Shown here piece after piece: positions 1 to 14,058 of a stretch of DNA of 64,000 nucleotides. This stretch comes from Apostichopus japonicus (lineage: Eukaryota; Echinodermata; Holothuroidea; Aspidochirotida; Stichopodidae), in the NCBI RefSeq assembly GCF_037975245.1, contig NC_092580.1:11935501-11999500 (forward strand), read 5' to 3'. Below the pieces are notes generated by a model. It searched no databases. It was not told where the DNA came from and worked only from the letters and a program-made list of their open reading frames with translations. A program made the translations under genes and the position numbers. How positions within the stretch are numbered: the stretch's first letter is position 1; each line of letters begins with the position of its first letter.

Positions 1-445
1 ACGGCGGACGGAAGGTCACGTGCATTCCGCCTCAGGTGTCTTCGCTGAGACCCAGATCAGTACTATTGCTGTCAAAACTCCAACCGGCACAAGATGACTG
101 TTTAAACAAAGTAAAGAGTTCAAACAACAGAGATTTAAAAATAAAGTCCCTTTATCTTTGGTTTTAAGTAATGCACTGGTTTTAGGTGATCGCATATGTC
201 AACAGCAACCTTCTGATGAACCTATCCCGTATTGCAATGTCACCGTCGGTTGGACCCTGCATGGTTTATCTTTAGTCGATTGGTACATTAGTCTATTAAA
301 TTTGGTAATGTATACTTTATGATTGAACTGTATATAGTTATGAAAAGAGAACTGAACTGATATATAGATAAATGCCTTTAAAAATAAACTCTTGATATCC
401 AATGAGTTGAATAGTTCAAGAAGATATTGATCTTTCACCAATTGA

Positions 446-527
446 ATATATATATATATATATATATAGATATATAGATATAAATATATATCTGTATATA
501 TATATACTGTATATATATATATATGTA

Positions 528-582
<55 letters not shown>
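446..582. repeat. (TA)n microsatellite
   Basis: This is an almost pure alternating TA tract with occasional G or C interruptions. The open reading frames through it (runs of Tyr-Ile) are artefacts of the repeat. The first 445 bases show no exon or RNA gene that I can recognise. Confidence 0.9.
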
Positions 583-583
<1 letters not shown>

Positions 584-3500
584 ACAAATGACATCTACTG
601 TAAATCTGGTGGTTTAAGGTACTTGGTTTTATTGATCAATGAAAAATTAAGGCAATCTTCCACAAACTAGCAAAATAAGCGTATTATGAAATCTGTGAGT
701 ACACTATTCTGCCGGTTCCCCTCCAAAAGAAAGAAAGAAAAAAAACAATGAAATATTTGCATCGTAGAAAGATTTATATGATCAGTGACGCTATAAAGCA
801 ACATTTGGTCACTAAGATTACAATAAAATCTGCCAACATCCTCTATTTAATATAGGCTTCTATTCTCTCCCCCTTCCATCCCGTCTCTTTGGTAAAAAAA
901 TACTGGCTAGATGCATGTCCAAACCTAACCACCTACCCTCAAATTTCATGCTACAGGGCTCTTTACTCGGGTTCTGACTGACCTGGAATATTCTACCCTT
1001 GACCATTGTGAAGTAACTCTGTGACCTAAATGCTTCCAAACCAATTCCGAAAAAAAAATGGAAAAAAAAATAAGGCATTATCAACTTCCTTGACAACTTC
1101 TATTGTTCCTCCGTTGCTCCTGCCATAGAAACCGGCTATTGTGCACCATGTGCTCGTTGTTAAACCGGTTTTATACTGAGGAACTTGTTTTGTTTTCACT
1201 TTGACTGTTGGTGGTGACCTTCCACCTTTTTTCTTTTCAAGTTGATTTATTTTCCTACTACCCATGTGACTTCTCCTCCATTGTTCAGGTGTGTTTGCTT
1301 GGCAACATGTGTTGTGTGACAGACTGCAGGAAGAACTCTGACACAAAAATCTGTTATACATAGTTCTTCTGTCAATTCAAAACCAGTTTTGACCAAATCG
1401 TGCCCAGTTCTTTCCAGATATCTTTCTGCAAATATAAAGAATATATGTATTGAGTTCATTTGAATACAATGTCAAAGATTGTCACAAAGTTGTAAATACT
1501 ATGCTATTTAAGTAAAATTTAAAAAGGAAAAAAAAAGGGGTTGAAAAGTATTTTTGGTTTCTTGCAATATACTTTGTGGTCATCTTTATATAGTGCATTT
1601 TAGTGTAATTTAGTCTAGTTATGATTAAATCTTGCCCAGGGAAATACATCCATTGTCAGGTAATCTTGTGAGGCCTCCTTCTCACAGATTGGGTTGCCTT
1701 GCCAGATTTTATTCGTGAAACCTTTGGGTTACATTTTTGAGAGTGATTTTGTGTACTTATCAGATTATGTTTGACTGATATTACATGCTGTTAGGTACAT
1801 TTATGGATTAGGTCAACCAAAAACGTGTGTGTGTGTTTATAGAAAGCCACGATGAGGCTTCATGTAAGGGCTTTGCCTTTTTTAAAAGTCGGGCAATGTT
1901 TGATAACAGATTGACATTTAGCAAAACACCTCATCTTCAATTCACCATGCAAAGCTTTTCAACAACACTGGTCGATTTTTATCAGTAGTTTTTCGTGTTT
2001 AACCTTCAAACTACATTCATTATTCAAACATTACCTGAAATTTCATTTTCATCGTTAGGTGTATACGTATATCTTGGCAGGGATGTTCTCAGGAATACTT
2101 GAGTGCCGGAGCGGATTTGTTCAGTAGTGTGATCCATGTGCTGAGGGAGTGGTCTAAATGGTGGGTGGGGCGCCCCCCTCCCTCCCCTTTGGAAATTTTT
2201 GGCAAATGAAGTATGTTTAGATGGCAAATGGCGCTATCTTTTTCCTATTCTGGAGTTAACTTCTGTGCCAAGTAGTCAACCATATTTTTGTCATTTGATA
2301 AAATTTGTGAAGTTAATCATCAAAAATAGTTTGAAATGGGCGGCATTCAGAACTGCCGGGCATGGCCACCCACCACCTCACATGAGCACATCCCCGTTTT
2401 GGGTGTCCTTTAACTGTTCATTGGGCAGGTACATTACACCTGATTAGAACTGAAACAAATGGTATGGGGACACTGGAAGTTTGCCAAAAGAATCAAATTT
2501 AAACATGTCAGGCAGTCATGTAAGCCATATAGTACACAATATAATAAATATGATACCACATACTATACTGGCTCTTTACAGGATTCTATTTTAATTCTAT
2601 TTTTCCTTCTTGACTACAGTATTGACCTGTGAACTCTTTTGTTCGAGATCCATCTCTCTCTGTGTCAACAGGAATGTGTTCGTCTCTTTAATTGGTGCAT
2701 TGTTTAAAAATCTGTTTACTTATTGTGTGACAAAGCCAAAAAAAACGTGCAGAACTGAACATCATGCCCTTCGGGTATAATGGACTTCCTCATATCCTTA
2801 TATCCTCCTTTACATTAGCTTTATGGTTAACATTGTTACATTGAATACAAAATGCAACTGGTACATAATGAAATTTGGAAAGTAACGTAAGATTTAGGCT
2901 TAAAAAGACATTTCCTCATCTGGGGTCGACTCACAGGCTTCACATTTAATAAAAAAAATATATAAAAAATTGTTTCATTTGATTGGATAATAGTGAAACA
3001 AAGGCCTGATTAATCTCATTCACTTCATGGAGGTGAGGCTGGCTGGGAGGCAGTGGCTTTGATCTCTTATTTTATATCCAACAGCCAAGATGATTTTTCT
3101 TGGAAAAGAAATTGTTATTGTTTGATTGTATTAAGCATTGCAAACATGGCAGAAACACACTTAATAGCCATGACACTGCACTTAATTGTCATGCTGACTT
3201 TTCTTTTTCTTGGTAAAGTATAAAAAAATCACCATTATGTCCCAATTGCATTACATGCAAGAAGCTTTAGCATTACATAATAATGTTCAAGTTTTATTTC
3301 AATTTTTTGTTAAGCTCCCCCCCCCCCTCTCTTATTTCTTTTTATTTATTTGTCTTAATTCTCACCAATTTGAGGGGGGGGGGGAAGGTTGTCTTTATAT
3401 ATGGATTAACTGTGTTAGAGGGTGTTTTAGTCAATACTTCTTCTTTATCATATAAGGGAGGTTGCTTGGTGAAGGAGAGATCTGTTTAGAACCAATCTGA

Positions 3501-4560
3501 AAGAGAATGGAAATAGGAGTAGTTAGCAGTTAGTAATTTGTCTGAATGTCGAGGAAAAGATTGTAAAAGAGATTAACTGACTATGCCTTGAAATTTGGTA
3601 TATGGGCAGCAGGTACCTAATGCCAACTAATCTCTTGAAGCACTAGATATATTCTGGAGTGCATAACTATTCATTTTGTCAGTGGGGGTAAACATTTGTG
3701 AGCATTTCGTGGCCATAGGTTCATTAACGCCATTTATGCACGTTCATAGTTGGACAGCGGTCTTTTCCTTGGATTTGGTAACTTCCAAGTATAGCTCGAT
3801 CCTGATTGCTACACATTATGAAATTAAAATAAAGTAGTACTTTCCACATCAAGATGCAGTTGCTGAATGACTTTGAGAGATATATCAAATGGAAGGAAAG
3901 TTAATTAATTTCCACCCCTACTTATCCCCATTTCCACTTCCTCACCCTCCTCAAACTTTTCTGACCATAATTGTGCACTATTTGGCTGGTTGTAACATAG
4001 ACAGTAAAATTGCTTCAGAAGCTAAATTGTGTTCGGTGCGCACGAATGAAATGGTAGAACAATGTTCTTTTGTGTTCGGATACAAATATATCCGGTAGTG
4101 TTTCTTTCACAAATTTCTGGAAACATCATGTTGACGCACGACCCAACACCTAAAAAGTCATGCCATATGTGATGAAATCTTTTTGTGGTATTGCGAATTA
4201 AGTGTGACGCAATAACAGTTCAAACTCAGTGCCTTATAAATATTTTATCAACTGATTATTCGGGTCACACACCGCTCGCTAGACCAATCAAAACGGTTAG
4301 TTATGTTGCTTGCCATTGTTCTGTGATGAATATTTATATCCACACCCCCCTTGGGAACCAATCCGAGAATTCTTCTTGACGAGTCTTCCAGTAACATTAC
4401 CATGGGGTTTTGGTTGAGATATTTGCTCAAAATGTTCAGTTTGAGAGCAACATTTATATTTTGGTAGCTTTTTAATTTTATTTGACGTTTTATAATTAGT
4501 TTTGATGGTACTGGAGATCAGAACAGTTACTAAGGTAATATGTTCAATTTATTTAATAAG
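583..4560. other. gene-free stretch upstream of SAMTOR
   Basis: I see no convincing exon here. It is AT-rich, with a C11 tract at 3317-3327 and a G11 tract at 3374-3384. Short open frames near 1026-1459 and 2024-2447 lack domain motifs and codon bias and were not accepted. Confidence 0.5.
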
Positions 4561-4564
4561 TCGA

Positions 4565-4983
4565 CCCCTATAAAAAGTGGACTAGCCCACTTTCGCACAT
4601 GTACTGAGCTGTTTGACAATTACAGTTATCAGCTGATGGTCTGATTGATATGTGAGTCGGGCGGTGTTGTTTGCCTTCTGTATACTTGAGTTAAGTCACG
4701 TCGAGTTTTGTTCAAATGTGAATAGACTAGCCGAACACCGGGTAGTAATGTCCAATTATCAGAATATACTACAAAATAATTATACTTCAGTTCTCGACGA
4801 AGATCCCTCTCATTTTGTTCGAGGAGATCGACTGACTTCCACATATTTTCCAGAGTAGAATGCAACAGTGACACGGATCCGTTTGGAAATTTCCATTCCC
4901 TTGGATCGGACTGTTAATGTTATTATCACCAGCGTAGGTTACTAGCCTGCCTTCATCACGGACTTATCTTACTGTATCAGCGA
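4565..4983 (+). promoter_or_regulatory. candidate promoter and 5' leader of SAMTOR
   Basis: A TATA-like string (ctataaaaag, 4568-4577) lies about 400 bases before the proposed start codon at 4984. A short upstream open frame begins at 4749 and stops at 4858. The stretch is richer in CG dinucleotides than the flanking DNA. No transcript evidence is available, so the transcription start is a guess. Confidence 0.3.
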
Positions 4984-5119
4984 ATGGCTGGAATATGTTT
5001 CAGTCGGGATTATTTACTGAAGGCTAACATGAATGACTACTTTCCTCCATCTTATTCTTCCCAAATAAGTTGCAACTCATTTGGAGAATCAGATTTGGAT
5101 AGCTGCAGCGTTTCATCGG
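4984..5119 (+). CDS. BMT2: tentative first coding exon of SAMTOR
   Basis: An open frame starts with ATG at 4984 and runs 45 codons plus one base to a GTAAAT donor. That exit phase is exactly what the exon 2 acceptor at 10417-10418 needs (G joined to CG gives Ala). The encoded peptide is Ser/Tyr-rich and shows no similarity that I recognise to the vertebrate N-terminus. It could instead be 5' leader, with another exon hidden in the 5.3 kb intron. Confidence 0.4.
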
Positions 5120-8100
5120 GTAAATAATACGTTGTGAACTGCCTGCTTCTAGGCTTTGTCTTATGCAGTTACTAGCCTAGTATAACTGAACGTTCACTGT
5201 AGAACTAGGCCTAGACTATATTACTGTAGGTCTAACTTTGTAAAACCTGTTGGGTAACTTGATACAATTTAAGCCAGGCAATTAAACTATCGTTAAGCCG
5301 TAGTTGCCAATTTTGGGATACAATATTTCTCATCTTTTTCATAATGATGTTAGAATTCGTGACTTCATTTTATATCACAAAAAATGTATTAACGTAACTT
5401 AGTCGTACGTTGACAGGCATAGCATATAGCCTAGGCCCAATAATGTTACAGGAAGATAAGATAAACTTTTAAGGTAACAGTTTTACATAGGTGAAGCAAG
5501 GGCTAGGCTTTATAAGTCTAACCTAAGAAAGTTGTTTACAAGTATGTCAATGGTGCTGTACAGTAACTTAACTGGGCGTTCTGTAACTTATACTTAGTAA
5601 CATAGTTAGCTGCAATGATGGACACAGTGAAAATAAAGCAACATCAACTTTGTATTTTGAGACACTTTACATGGATTATTCCAACCAATTAGTGGAATAT
5701 TATGGCAAACTTGAATGTGTGTGAACTTGTGCTGGTGGCAATCATGTTAAAGTTGTGGATATCCAGCCCAAGTTTTACAGTAGCCCAGATCTTGTTGAAA
5801 GGTTATGAAGGTGTTGAATATTTTAATAGTCTTATTCATGAAGTCATGTTCAAATCTATAATTTAGGTTCATCCACATATTTACACCACATTCCTAACTC
5901 TGTGCTCTGTGCATTGTGTGCATTATAACCTGAAAACTTTGTTTACTGTATACTTCAAATAATTCAAACCCAGCATCACTTAACCAAGTTCAGATAGGAA
6001 TCTTTTGTGCAATACTGAGAAGACTTCAGTGAAAAACACATGACAAGTTTTATGTGCAAGTATTAACACAGTATTAAAAGTCTGTAGGGATCTAGAAAAA
6101 GAAAGGATATTTAGATGACAGTGTTACAGTTAACATTTTGTAATGAAGTTACTGAACATGAAGCCATCCACCACTATTGCATCATCTTTTACTGTATTGA
6201 GCTACATTTATATGTTAACCTTTTAATTCACATCACTCGCCAATTCAAAATCAACGAAGCAGGGACATTTGTTCTTTGTTGATTATTATCCATTCCTGCC
6301 CCTATGGACACCATTCAAAACATTTGTAGAGTTTGTGACTTTGGCCAGAGAGCAAATAATGATTGAATGTAATCTAGATAGAACCATCTTTTTATAGCTC
6401 CATGATAGAACCAAGTTTGACAGTTTAGCTATAGTTCTTTAGGTGATAAACCTTGATAACATGTATTGTTGCATGTAGACCAGTATCAAAGTACAAACCA
6501 ACTGTCAAATGAGCATGATAAGAAGTTCTTTGTCTTGTCTTTATCTTGACTAAGTACAGTCAATCTAATTTTAACTTATTTATTGTTAGTGAATAAATAA
6601 CTACTTTTGTTACTTGAAATGTGCAGTCCACAATAGCAGCTAAATATAATTTTTAGCAAATAAATGCAGTGTCACATATCATATAATATAAAAGATGACA
6701 AGGAATCGCTAAGCCATTTGTCTCTTTCTTAAAGTACTGTATGCAAAAAGTCAAAAACTCTACTTTATCAAAGATGTTTTTACTTTCCCCCAAGTGAAAA
6801 TTTGAAATAAAACTGTTACATACAGGAAATTTTGTGTTCTGGTTCATCTGGAAGCCAGACAAGAACAACTTTCCTTTACATGTTAATACCAACTTCCACA
6901 TTTACGCCCATAATGTTTTTCCCAATCTAAGGATGATTCCCTGGATAGGGATTGCAAAATAGGATTGAAGAAATTTCGTTAATCAAATGTTTACAGTGTG
7001 AAACAGTTTCATATTTATGGGGATAATTTAGTGTTCATGTTGTGTGTAAATCTGTTAATGTTCAATATTGTAGCTGAATTTGAAAAGACCCGTTGTTTTT
7101 TATGCCAAAAAAAAATTACTTGCCCAGTTGTCCAAATAAAAGCAAAACTAAAAGTAGTGTAAAAGAAAGGTTACCAACAAAATTTTAGTCAAAAGTCAAT
7201 TACGTACTGTAACTTGATATATAATCAACACCTATAGTGTAAGTGTTAACTAAAAAGTGTTAGCTAAAACTGTTAGTGTTAAGATCAATTGTAAACAGAA
7301 GGCTTTGATTAAAGAAGGAAAAAGACCTGGTTTAATTAAAACGTACACCTCGGCAGTAAATGCTTTCATGCATTGATGATCCTGTTCTGTACTTACAGAA
7401 TTACATTAAGTTATTTTTGAAACTATTTTCCGCACCAATACATCGACAAAGCTTTTTTGTACTTACAGGACATGAATAAAATGTACATAGAGCTCAGTGG
7501 AGCTTTAACTTTCAGTTGAATCTGTGTGATTCATTACACAATTTATCGGAGCCTTTGCTTGATTAAGCCACACATTGGTATGATCAGTTCATCAAATTTT
7601 GCTCGTCTTAGATTCCTTTTATTCCCCCCCCCCCCCCCCCCCCCCCGTAATTTATAGGTCTGATCGGAATCAAATGTGACTCTGATAAACCATTTTCTGG
7701 TCTAATCATCCTAAGTGCAAACTTCCCTTTCATAAGTCATTGCAACGGGAGTTTGCTTTGTTGTCGAATCGTGCTGACATTAATTAACCCAGCCTTTTCT
7801 AATTTAAGCAGATTTGCAGAAAATCTAGACAGTTCATTTTCAGAAAGGCATGATGAATGATTTAGCAGAACTTGACATAGAAAAAGGAAAAAATTGACAT
7901 TGTTGAAGTTGTGACATTGTCTTAAATTTGTGATGATAGATTGGGAAGTAATGTCATTAATATGACCATTCTTGTTATTAATCAGTATGCATCCATCATT
8001 ACCAAACAACATACAGTAGTTGAATATTCCTGAACAGTTACTTTAAGTAAACTTAAAAATACAAAATCCTTCTCAAAGTCAGTCTATGGAGCATCCGACC

Positions 8101-11100
8101 AATATTCCTAGAGATCTATTTTAACTTTTTTAAAGACCAGGTTAACAGACAGTTGAAGCCTATTTAGTTAGTCTTTATCCTCAAACTAACCACAGTAAAT
8201 GAAATTCAAAAGGGGAACATTTCTTATCTTCCCATCGCAATTTAGTTTACTTTGAAGCATCTACTAACTGTTTATCCATATCCTTTATAGTGTAAAATTC
8301 AAGGTAATGTGGATGATCGTGAATCGATAAACTGTCCAATCTGCAAGTAAGCTGGGTGATTAGATCTGCCTGCTTTCCTTATTTGCATTCAGTAGGGTAC
8401 TTTCTCTTGTGTACACTACTGCACATCGAATTTTCAAAACAGGATGAACCCAATACTGAGCTCATTTTCATTTTAGCGACTCGTAAACATCTGGCTTGAT
8501 CGTTGCAAAAATTTGCTTGTAATGATCAGATGGGAAAAAATGCTTCCCTGTCTCCAGGGTTTTTGAAATGCTTCATTGGTGAAAAGTTAATTGTGTGTTT
8601 GTGCAAACTTGAATCAAGGGTCTAGGCTAAAATTAGCAGTTGCTATGTAGTGAATTATTAAATAAGGGGAGTGTCCATGATATAAAACATTGCAACAGCA
8701 AATATTGGGGAACTCTCTCAGAAATTCAAATGTAGCAGCTACAGCAATAATTGGTGTGAATAACATCTCCCATATATCCCGCCCCCTCCCCCCCCCCCCC
8801 CCAATGGGCTATTTTAAAGGCAATGTGAGAATGATTTGCAAATCATATCACTGTGAGACAGGCAAATTCTTGTTTTGCTGGTTCACATTAGAAAACACTG
8901 CCCATTACAGTTCATGAAGCTAGAACTTGACAACCATGTGTGCAGTGCAAATTTTTAATTTCTGATCCTATACTGTATTTAAGTTTGAAAAACAAAATTC
9001 AAATCACTAGTTTCAGCGTAAGAGACAAGATACAATGCTTGCCGCGAGTATTTATGTTTAAATTTAGTAGCTGTTCACCTGCCCAGGTTGTGTCTGCAAT
9101 CAATCACACACACGTATTGTTATCTAATTTACACAGCTATGGTGTGATGAAAGTAAAGGTTAAAAGTCAAACTTTAAGTACTCTTGTACACATGCTGTTG
9201 CTAAGGCTGCAACTTGAGAGTTCCCCTGCACAGAATTCTATACTGTATGGATCTAAGTTTAAATTAGTGAGTCATTCAAGCTTTTATTTACAGTTCTTTT
9301 CTAAATCTTTACAGCATGCTTTTTTGTGTTGATTTCGTTTTAATTTTAGGCATTCATTGATGCTTAATTCCTACAACATACTGTATTATTCAAGTGACAT
9401 ATTTTTTTGGCTGTGAAGTAAAGTATTTCGTTGTTTCTATTTTCTATCATTATGTATCAGAGATCTTGGCCTTGGCAAACCACACAGTATCAAAGCAAAA
9501 AATTCTGTTTTGACTGCAGTATTTTACATTACATTCCTGAACAGATCAGCTCAACTGTATAGTGTGTCTTGATCTTTCCGCCTTTTCTATTTTTAAATGG
9601 CTATAATTAACTGGTTGTTGGCTGGCCTGTTACAAGCATTCTTTAGAGGAAATGGCTTTGCTTTCATAACTGCTGACATTTGAGTTCCTCTTGAAGATTG
9701 ATATTTGTCTTGAACTCAGAGAAATAACTATGCCATTGACTTTGTTCCTTGATAGTCCTTGAAACTTTCTTGACATTGGCCTTTAGATTAAGATAGCTTA
9801 TTGGAAAGTGGCTGTGGTGGCTGTAAGCATCATAGTGACTGCTTTATACAGTAAGCCACCACTAATGGATGCTGTATATAGATTTAAGGAAAAGAAAGAC
9901 ATTCAACCATTTTACATTTCAGATAGACCCACCCGCTCAGTTTTACACAGCTAATGTTAAGTTCTCTAGGCTATAAAAATGTAATCCAGGTTGTGCGCCA
10001 TGCTAAAGAGCAGCTGAATCATTTTTCTCTTCCAATACTTCCTTTATGTACAATGAAATCTACCATCAAGTCATCCATGGTCATTCATCACCCTACCATC
10101 TGACTACCCTGGATATTATGAGTCATAGAAACATATCATATGGAGATGTAGTTTATTGACTTGTTGTGTTCAAATAAACCACTTGCTTCTGTAGTGAGTC
10201 ATTAATCTCACTCTTCATCATCAGAATAATCAGCTGATATTTTTGTGGGCTCTGAGACTGAGTGGTGAAAGCTCAACAGTCTAAACATGACTGTGTTGGG
10301 GTAATTTTTACATTTGTGTGACTTCATTTCAGATCCCCATTCACATTTTGCAACCAGTCCAAACAAATTTTTTTCTGCCTTTGTATGGCCTTCAACTTTT
10401 GCTCGCTTTTCTTTACAGCGGATGGTGACTATGATCAAATCTGGACACGTCATTGCGAGGACGAGGCCAGCTTAGGACAGTATGCATGTGCGATGCAACA
10501 TCTCGCGCAAGAACACTGGTCGACGGATCATCCCGACGACCGGATCAAGTGGTCGCATCAGACCTGTATGAAATATTTCCTCGATGGCGGGTTAGCGCAG
10601 ACGTTACAGAAGGATAGAAGGAGAAGGGACTTCCAGCATAAAGTTAGTACCAGTAAGCCATCGGTCTTGTGCAATAGCAAAAATGGTCTTCACGGAAACG
10701 GTGTGAGTGCTAAGACAGCCTCTGAAGATGCCCTGGAGAGGATATCAACACAGTACAACACAATGTAAGTGCGACCGACTACGCATAGCTACAGTTACAC
10801 CATAGCTGGAAAAAAACTTGTTTGTGTCTATCTGACACAGATGAGCCATAGAAGTGATTATTTTGTGGGAGATGGAAATTGCAAACAAAATTGTAGCTGC
10901 ACGTTTCCAAGTGCAACTTCCAATGGGTGGTTTCTCTGTGTTATTCTGATCAAACCTACTTAATATGTGGATATCTCCAGAGACCTGGAAAATTTGGCAT
11001 ATTTGCTGGCTCATGCTGGTGTATTTTGCCATTAGCCTGTAGAAAAAAAGGGGCAATTTTCTGCCTGAAGAGATAACAATCCCCATTGAAATTGTGGTTC

Positions 11101-14058
11101 ACTAACAGATTTGCATCAGATTGTGATAAACTCAACATAAAAAAATGCAGCTTGATGCTTTATGTCGAAAGCTTATCCTAATAGCGTGTGCTGTTTACCA
11201 TCACTGTAAGTCAATGGCAATGCATACATACAGTACAGTTGTTGCCTCAGTGGTTTGAACTGATATTCAAACCTGCCATAAACTGTTATGCTGCTCCTGC
11301 ACAGTATCACAGACTTGATAAACATTTGCCTTCAACAAATATCTACTTTAGTAAAATAACCTGATTTACAGTAACAGTATCCTGTAACACTCTTGGAGGG
11401 TTTTTTTATGGGAAAGGCTCACTGTATTATCTGTATATCAATCTTAGCCTTAAGTTTTCAATGTTGGCAAGCTTTTAATTAAAATCGTGACAGGAGGATG
11501 ATACAATGATGGACAGGTGATTAGCAAATTAAAACAAAAACACAACTTTTTCATTCTCAGGAGGAAAAAAAAAGTTAAATATACCCGTGGACATAAACAT
11601 TGCTTTCCTTGTCTTGGAATGACACAATAGTTTATTCCTTGTTTTGCAGTGAGACATTTTTCTTTTCAAACTAAAAGCTATTGATCAGACTAATACGTAA
11701 ACATGCCTGACAAGGGTCGTAAAACTCAAGATGCCATGAACCGAACAAAGTGCTACAGGTTATTGTTGTTGATCTACATGCATACAGAGTTTGACGTTTT
11801 ACAGTTGGGTCCATTTCTTGATGGAATAAATTAAGCTCTGTATTGATTTGAACCAGTGCAACATCTCGAGCTACACTAGATGATTTTAGGGAGCAGGTGG
11901 GCACAACCAAACTTCTTGAAAATGTCAGAGTTCCTTGGCACAAAAATTGCTCAAGATATTCAGAGAGAGTTTCAAAGTCAAGTAGTGGTTGTTTCTTCTC
12001 TGGTGGAAATTGCTAGCTGTCGAGTTTCCTCCGGCAAAAGACATTCAAAGTATTTGAGATCATGATTGGGTAGTGTTATTGCAACACCCTTTGGTAATTA
12101 AATTTCCTGTGACTTATGCACCCTGGAGGCCTCGCATCAAGGGTTTTAGGGAGCCTGTAAGGTGTCAGAAAACCTGGATTGTATGGCTAATTACTCGATG
12201 ATACTTGAATTAAGTGATGAAAGTGCCAGTTCCTTTGAAAAATGATACCTTGATGATGCTCAATGGTTGGTAGAATGATAATAGTATTGTAATGAGTTTT
12301 TTATGCAAACCTTCATACTGTATGCTACAGTATGTGTCTGCAGTGAAGCATTCTTTCTTAAGATCCATGTCACAGTCATTTTATGACTACAGAGTGAAGA
12401 CTTTGCAAATCTTTTCTTCTCCCCATCCGGACCCCCATCCCCCCCCCCCCCCCAAAAAAAAATATACTTGTATGTACCGTACTGCAGTTTCATATTTAAC
12501 AAAACTCTCTCTGAGTACTTTTGAGTGTCGTCGATATATTTCAAATATTTTGCTCCAAATTTTTTAAATTGCAAATTGCTTTAAGGTTCTGTTACTGTAA
12601 ATCTACTCATCAGTACCAATCCTCTTCTCATAGAGAGTTTTACATTCATAATTGATTTTTCTGACAGATCTCTACCATTCTCCGGTCAGCTGAGATTACT
12701 GGATGTAGGCAGCTGTTTCAATCCATTTCTCGACTACCCAGAATTCCTATCTATAGGCATTGACATATCTCCAGCAGTAACTGTAAGTAACTTTTGAATG
12801 GTCATTCACCTTTGTCAATGCTATTTTAGCCTATGGGGCGAAAATACTGTACAGTCGAGCTCTGCTCTTATAGTGTGTCCTTCCAAACTATTGTGTAATA
12901 ACATCTTTGCCAAATATCGATTTTGGACTTGAATTTTAGAGACTCAAACTTAGGCATTCCTAAACATTCATCATGAAAGGAGAGGAGAAAATCTTGAAAT
13001 ACATTAAGGACATTAGGGCATTAAGGAAATACTTTGCATTAGCAACCTATGGAAATTGACAATAGTAGTAGTTAATAATTTAAAGAAAGTGTGTGTTAAA
13101 ATGTCTATGAACTTATATTGCTTGTAGGATTGATAATTTCCTGATTCTGGTTCAAACAACCGGAGAAAATGCAATTCACTGTGGTTATTCTTTAATGTCA
13201 TTGGGTCGTACCACTTCCCTTCACAGTTTTCTGACACTGTATTATTGGCATCGATCAGCCCCACATATTCCACAAAACCTGACCATGTCAGGTTTTAATT
13301 GGTGGTTGAAAAAGTCACCACAAAGCTATGCCCACAGTTGTTCATGAATACCTTAACTATCTCAGATTAAGTGAACGTTAAGTAATGAGCCTGTGAAGTT
13401 GAAAAATTAAAAATGGCTTCTTTTAATTATAAACAATCACTTTGTTATGCCAATTTATGCATTCTCTCCGCAGAGCGTCTACAAATGCGATTTCCTGAAT
13501 CTCCAACTTCAAGAGCCGCTACAGGTCTACTCGGACACGGTCAACCGATACCTTCAGATGCTGAAGAACCCCGTCACCACCTTACCCCGAGAGTGCTTTC
13601 ACGTTGTCGTATTTTCATTACTCCTGTCCTATTTCCCATCGCCGTACCAGCGGTGGCTCTGTTGTCAGAAAGCCCACCAATTACTTCAATTACACGGTCT
13701 CCTGATCGTCATCACCCCTAAAGCCGGCAATCAGTGCAACTCAACCGAGATGATGAAAAGTTGGAAGACTGCCATCGAGTCCATCGGATTCTCACGATGG
13801 CGGTTTCACAACGACGATCACCTTCAGTTCATGGCTTTCCGGAAGGTCTCACTCGATCAGAATGCGAATCTTGCGAACGGAGACGTCATGTCGGACATGC
13901 TGTACATCCCGCAGGACTACAGCGAAGAGTTTGAGGAGACTGTCTATTGGGAGAAAGAATCACGAACTGAGCAAGATGACTTGCAAATCAAAAATGTCTT
14001 CAAGCATTTCCCTTTCCAAGGGTCACCCACTGAAAGTATAGATTGGGCCGGTATGTAG
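4984..14058 (+). CDS. BMT2: SAMTOR / BMT2, S-adenosylmethionine sensor upstream of mTORC1
   Basis: Exons: 4984-5119 (tentative), 10419-10764, 12668-12782 and 13474-14058, giving 393 residues. The joins are in phase (1, 2, 0) with GT-AG borders. Exons 2-4 match vertebrate SAMTOR closely. GDYDQIW..HCEDE (48-63) is the conserved N-terminal start, [11 protein letters not shown] (171-181) is the SAM-binding loop, and GIDI (191-194) carries Asp193, matching human Asp190. [11 protein letters not shown] and [20 protein letters not shown] follow in exon 4. In animals the protein has a Rossmann methyltransferase fold, binds SAM and, when SAM is low, joins GATOR1-KICSTOR to inhibit mTORC1 at the lysosome. 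Exon 1 fits in phase and has a donor (gtaaat), but it lacks the basic helix that precedes this region in vertebrates, so the true N-terminus may differ. Intron 1 is about 5.3 kb. TMEM168 follows on the same strand. Confidence 0.9.
7624..7646. repeat. poly-C tract (C23) in SAMTOR intron 1
   Basis: A run of 23 cytosines. It is the longest of about 17 homopolymer C or G runs of 10 or more bases in this window. A second one in the same intron is C15 at 8788-8802. Confidence 0.9.

Noticed and set aside
1026-1459. Minus-strand frames and a plus-strand Cys-rich start (MCCVTDC..) near 1.3 kb that briefly suggested a zinc-finger exon
   Set aside because: No complete domain or consistent exon chain could be built, and the frames are short.
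4629-4874. Minus-strand 81-codon frame with a charged helical look near the SAMTOR promoter
   Set aside because: It is antisense to the likely leader, has no splice partners and matches no family.
8940-9332. 130-codon plus-strand frame in SAMTOR intron 1
   Set aside because: It has AT-biased composition, no domain and no splice logic with the gene, and is likely a chance frame.
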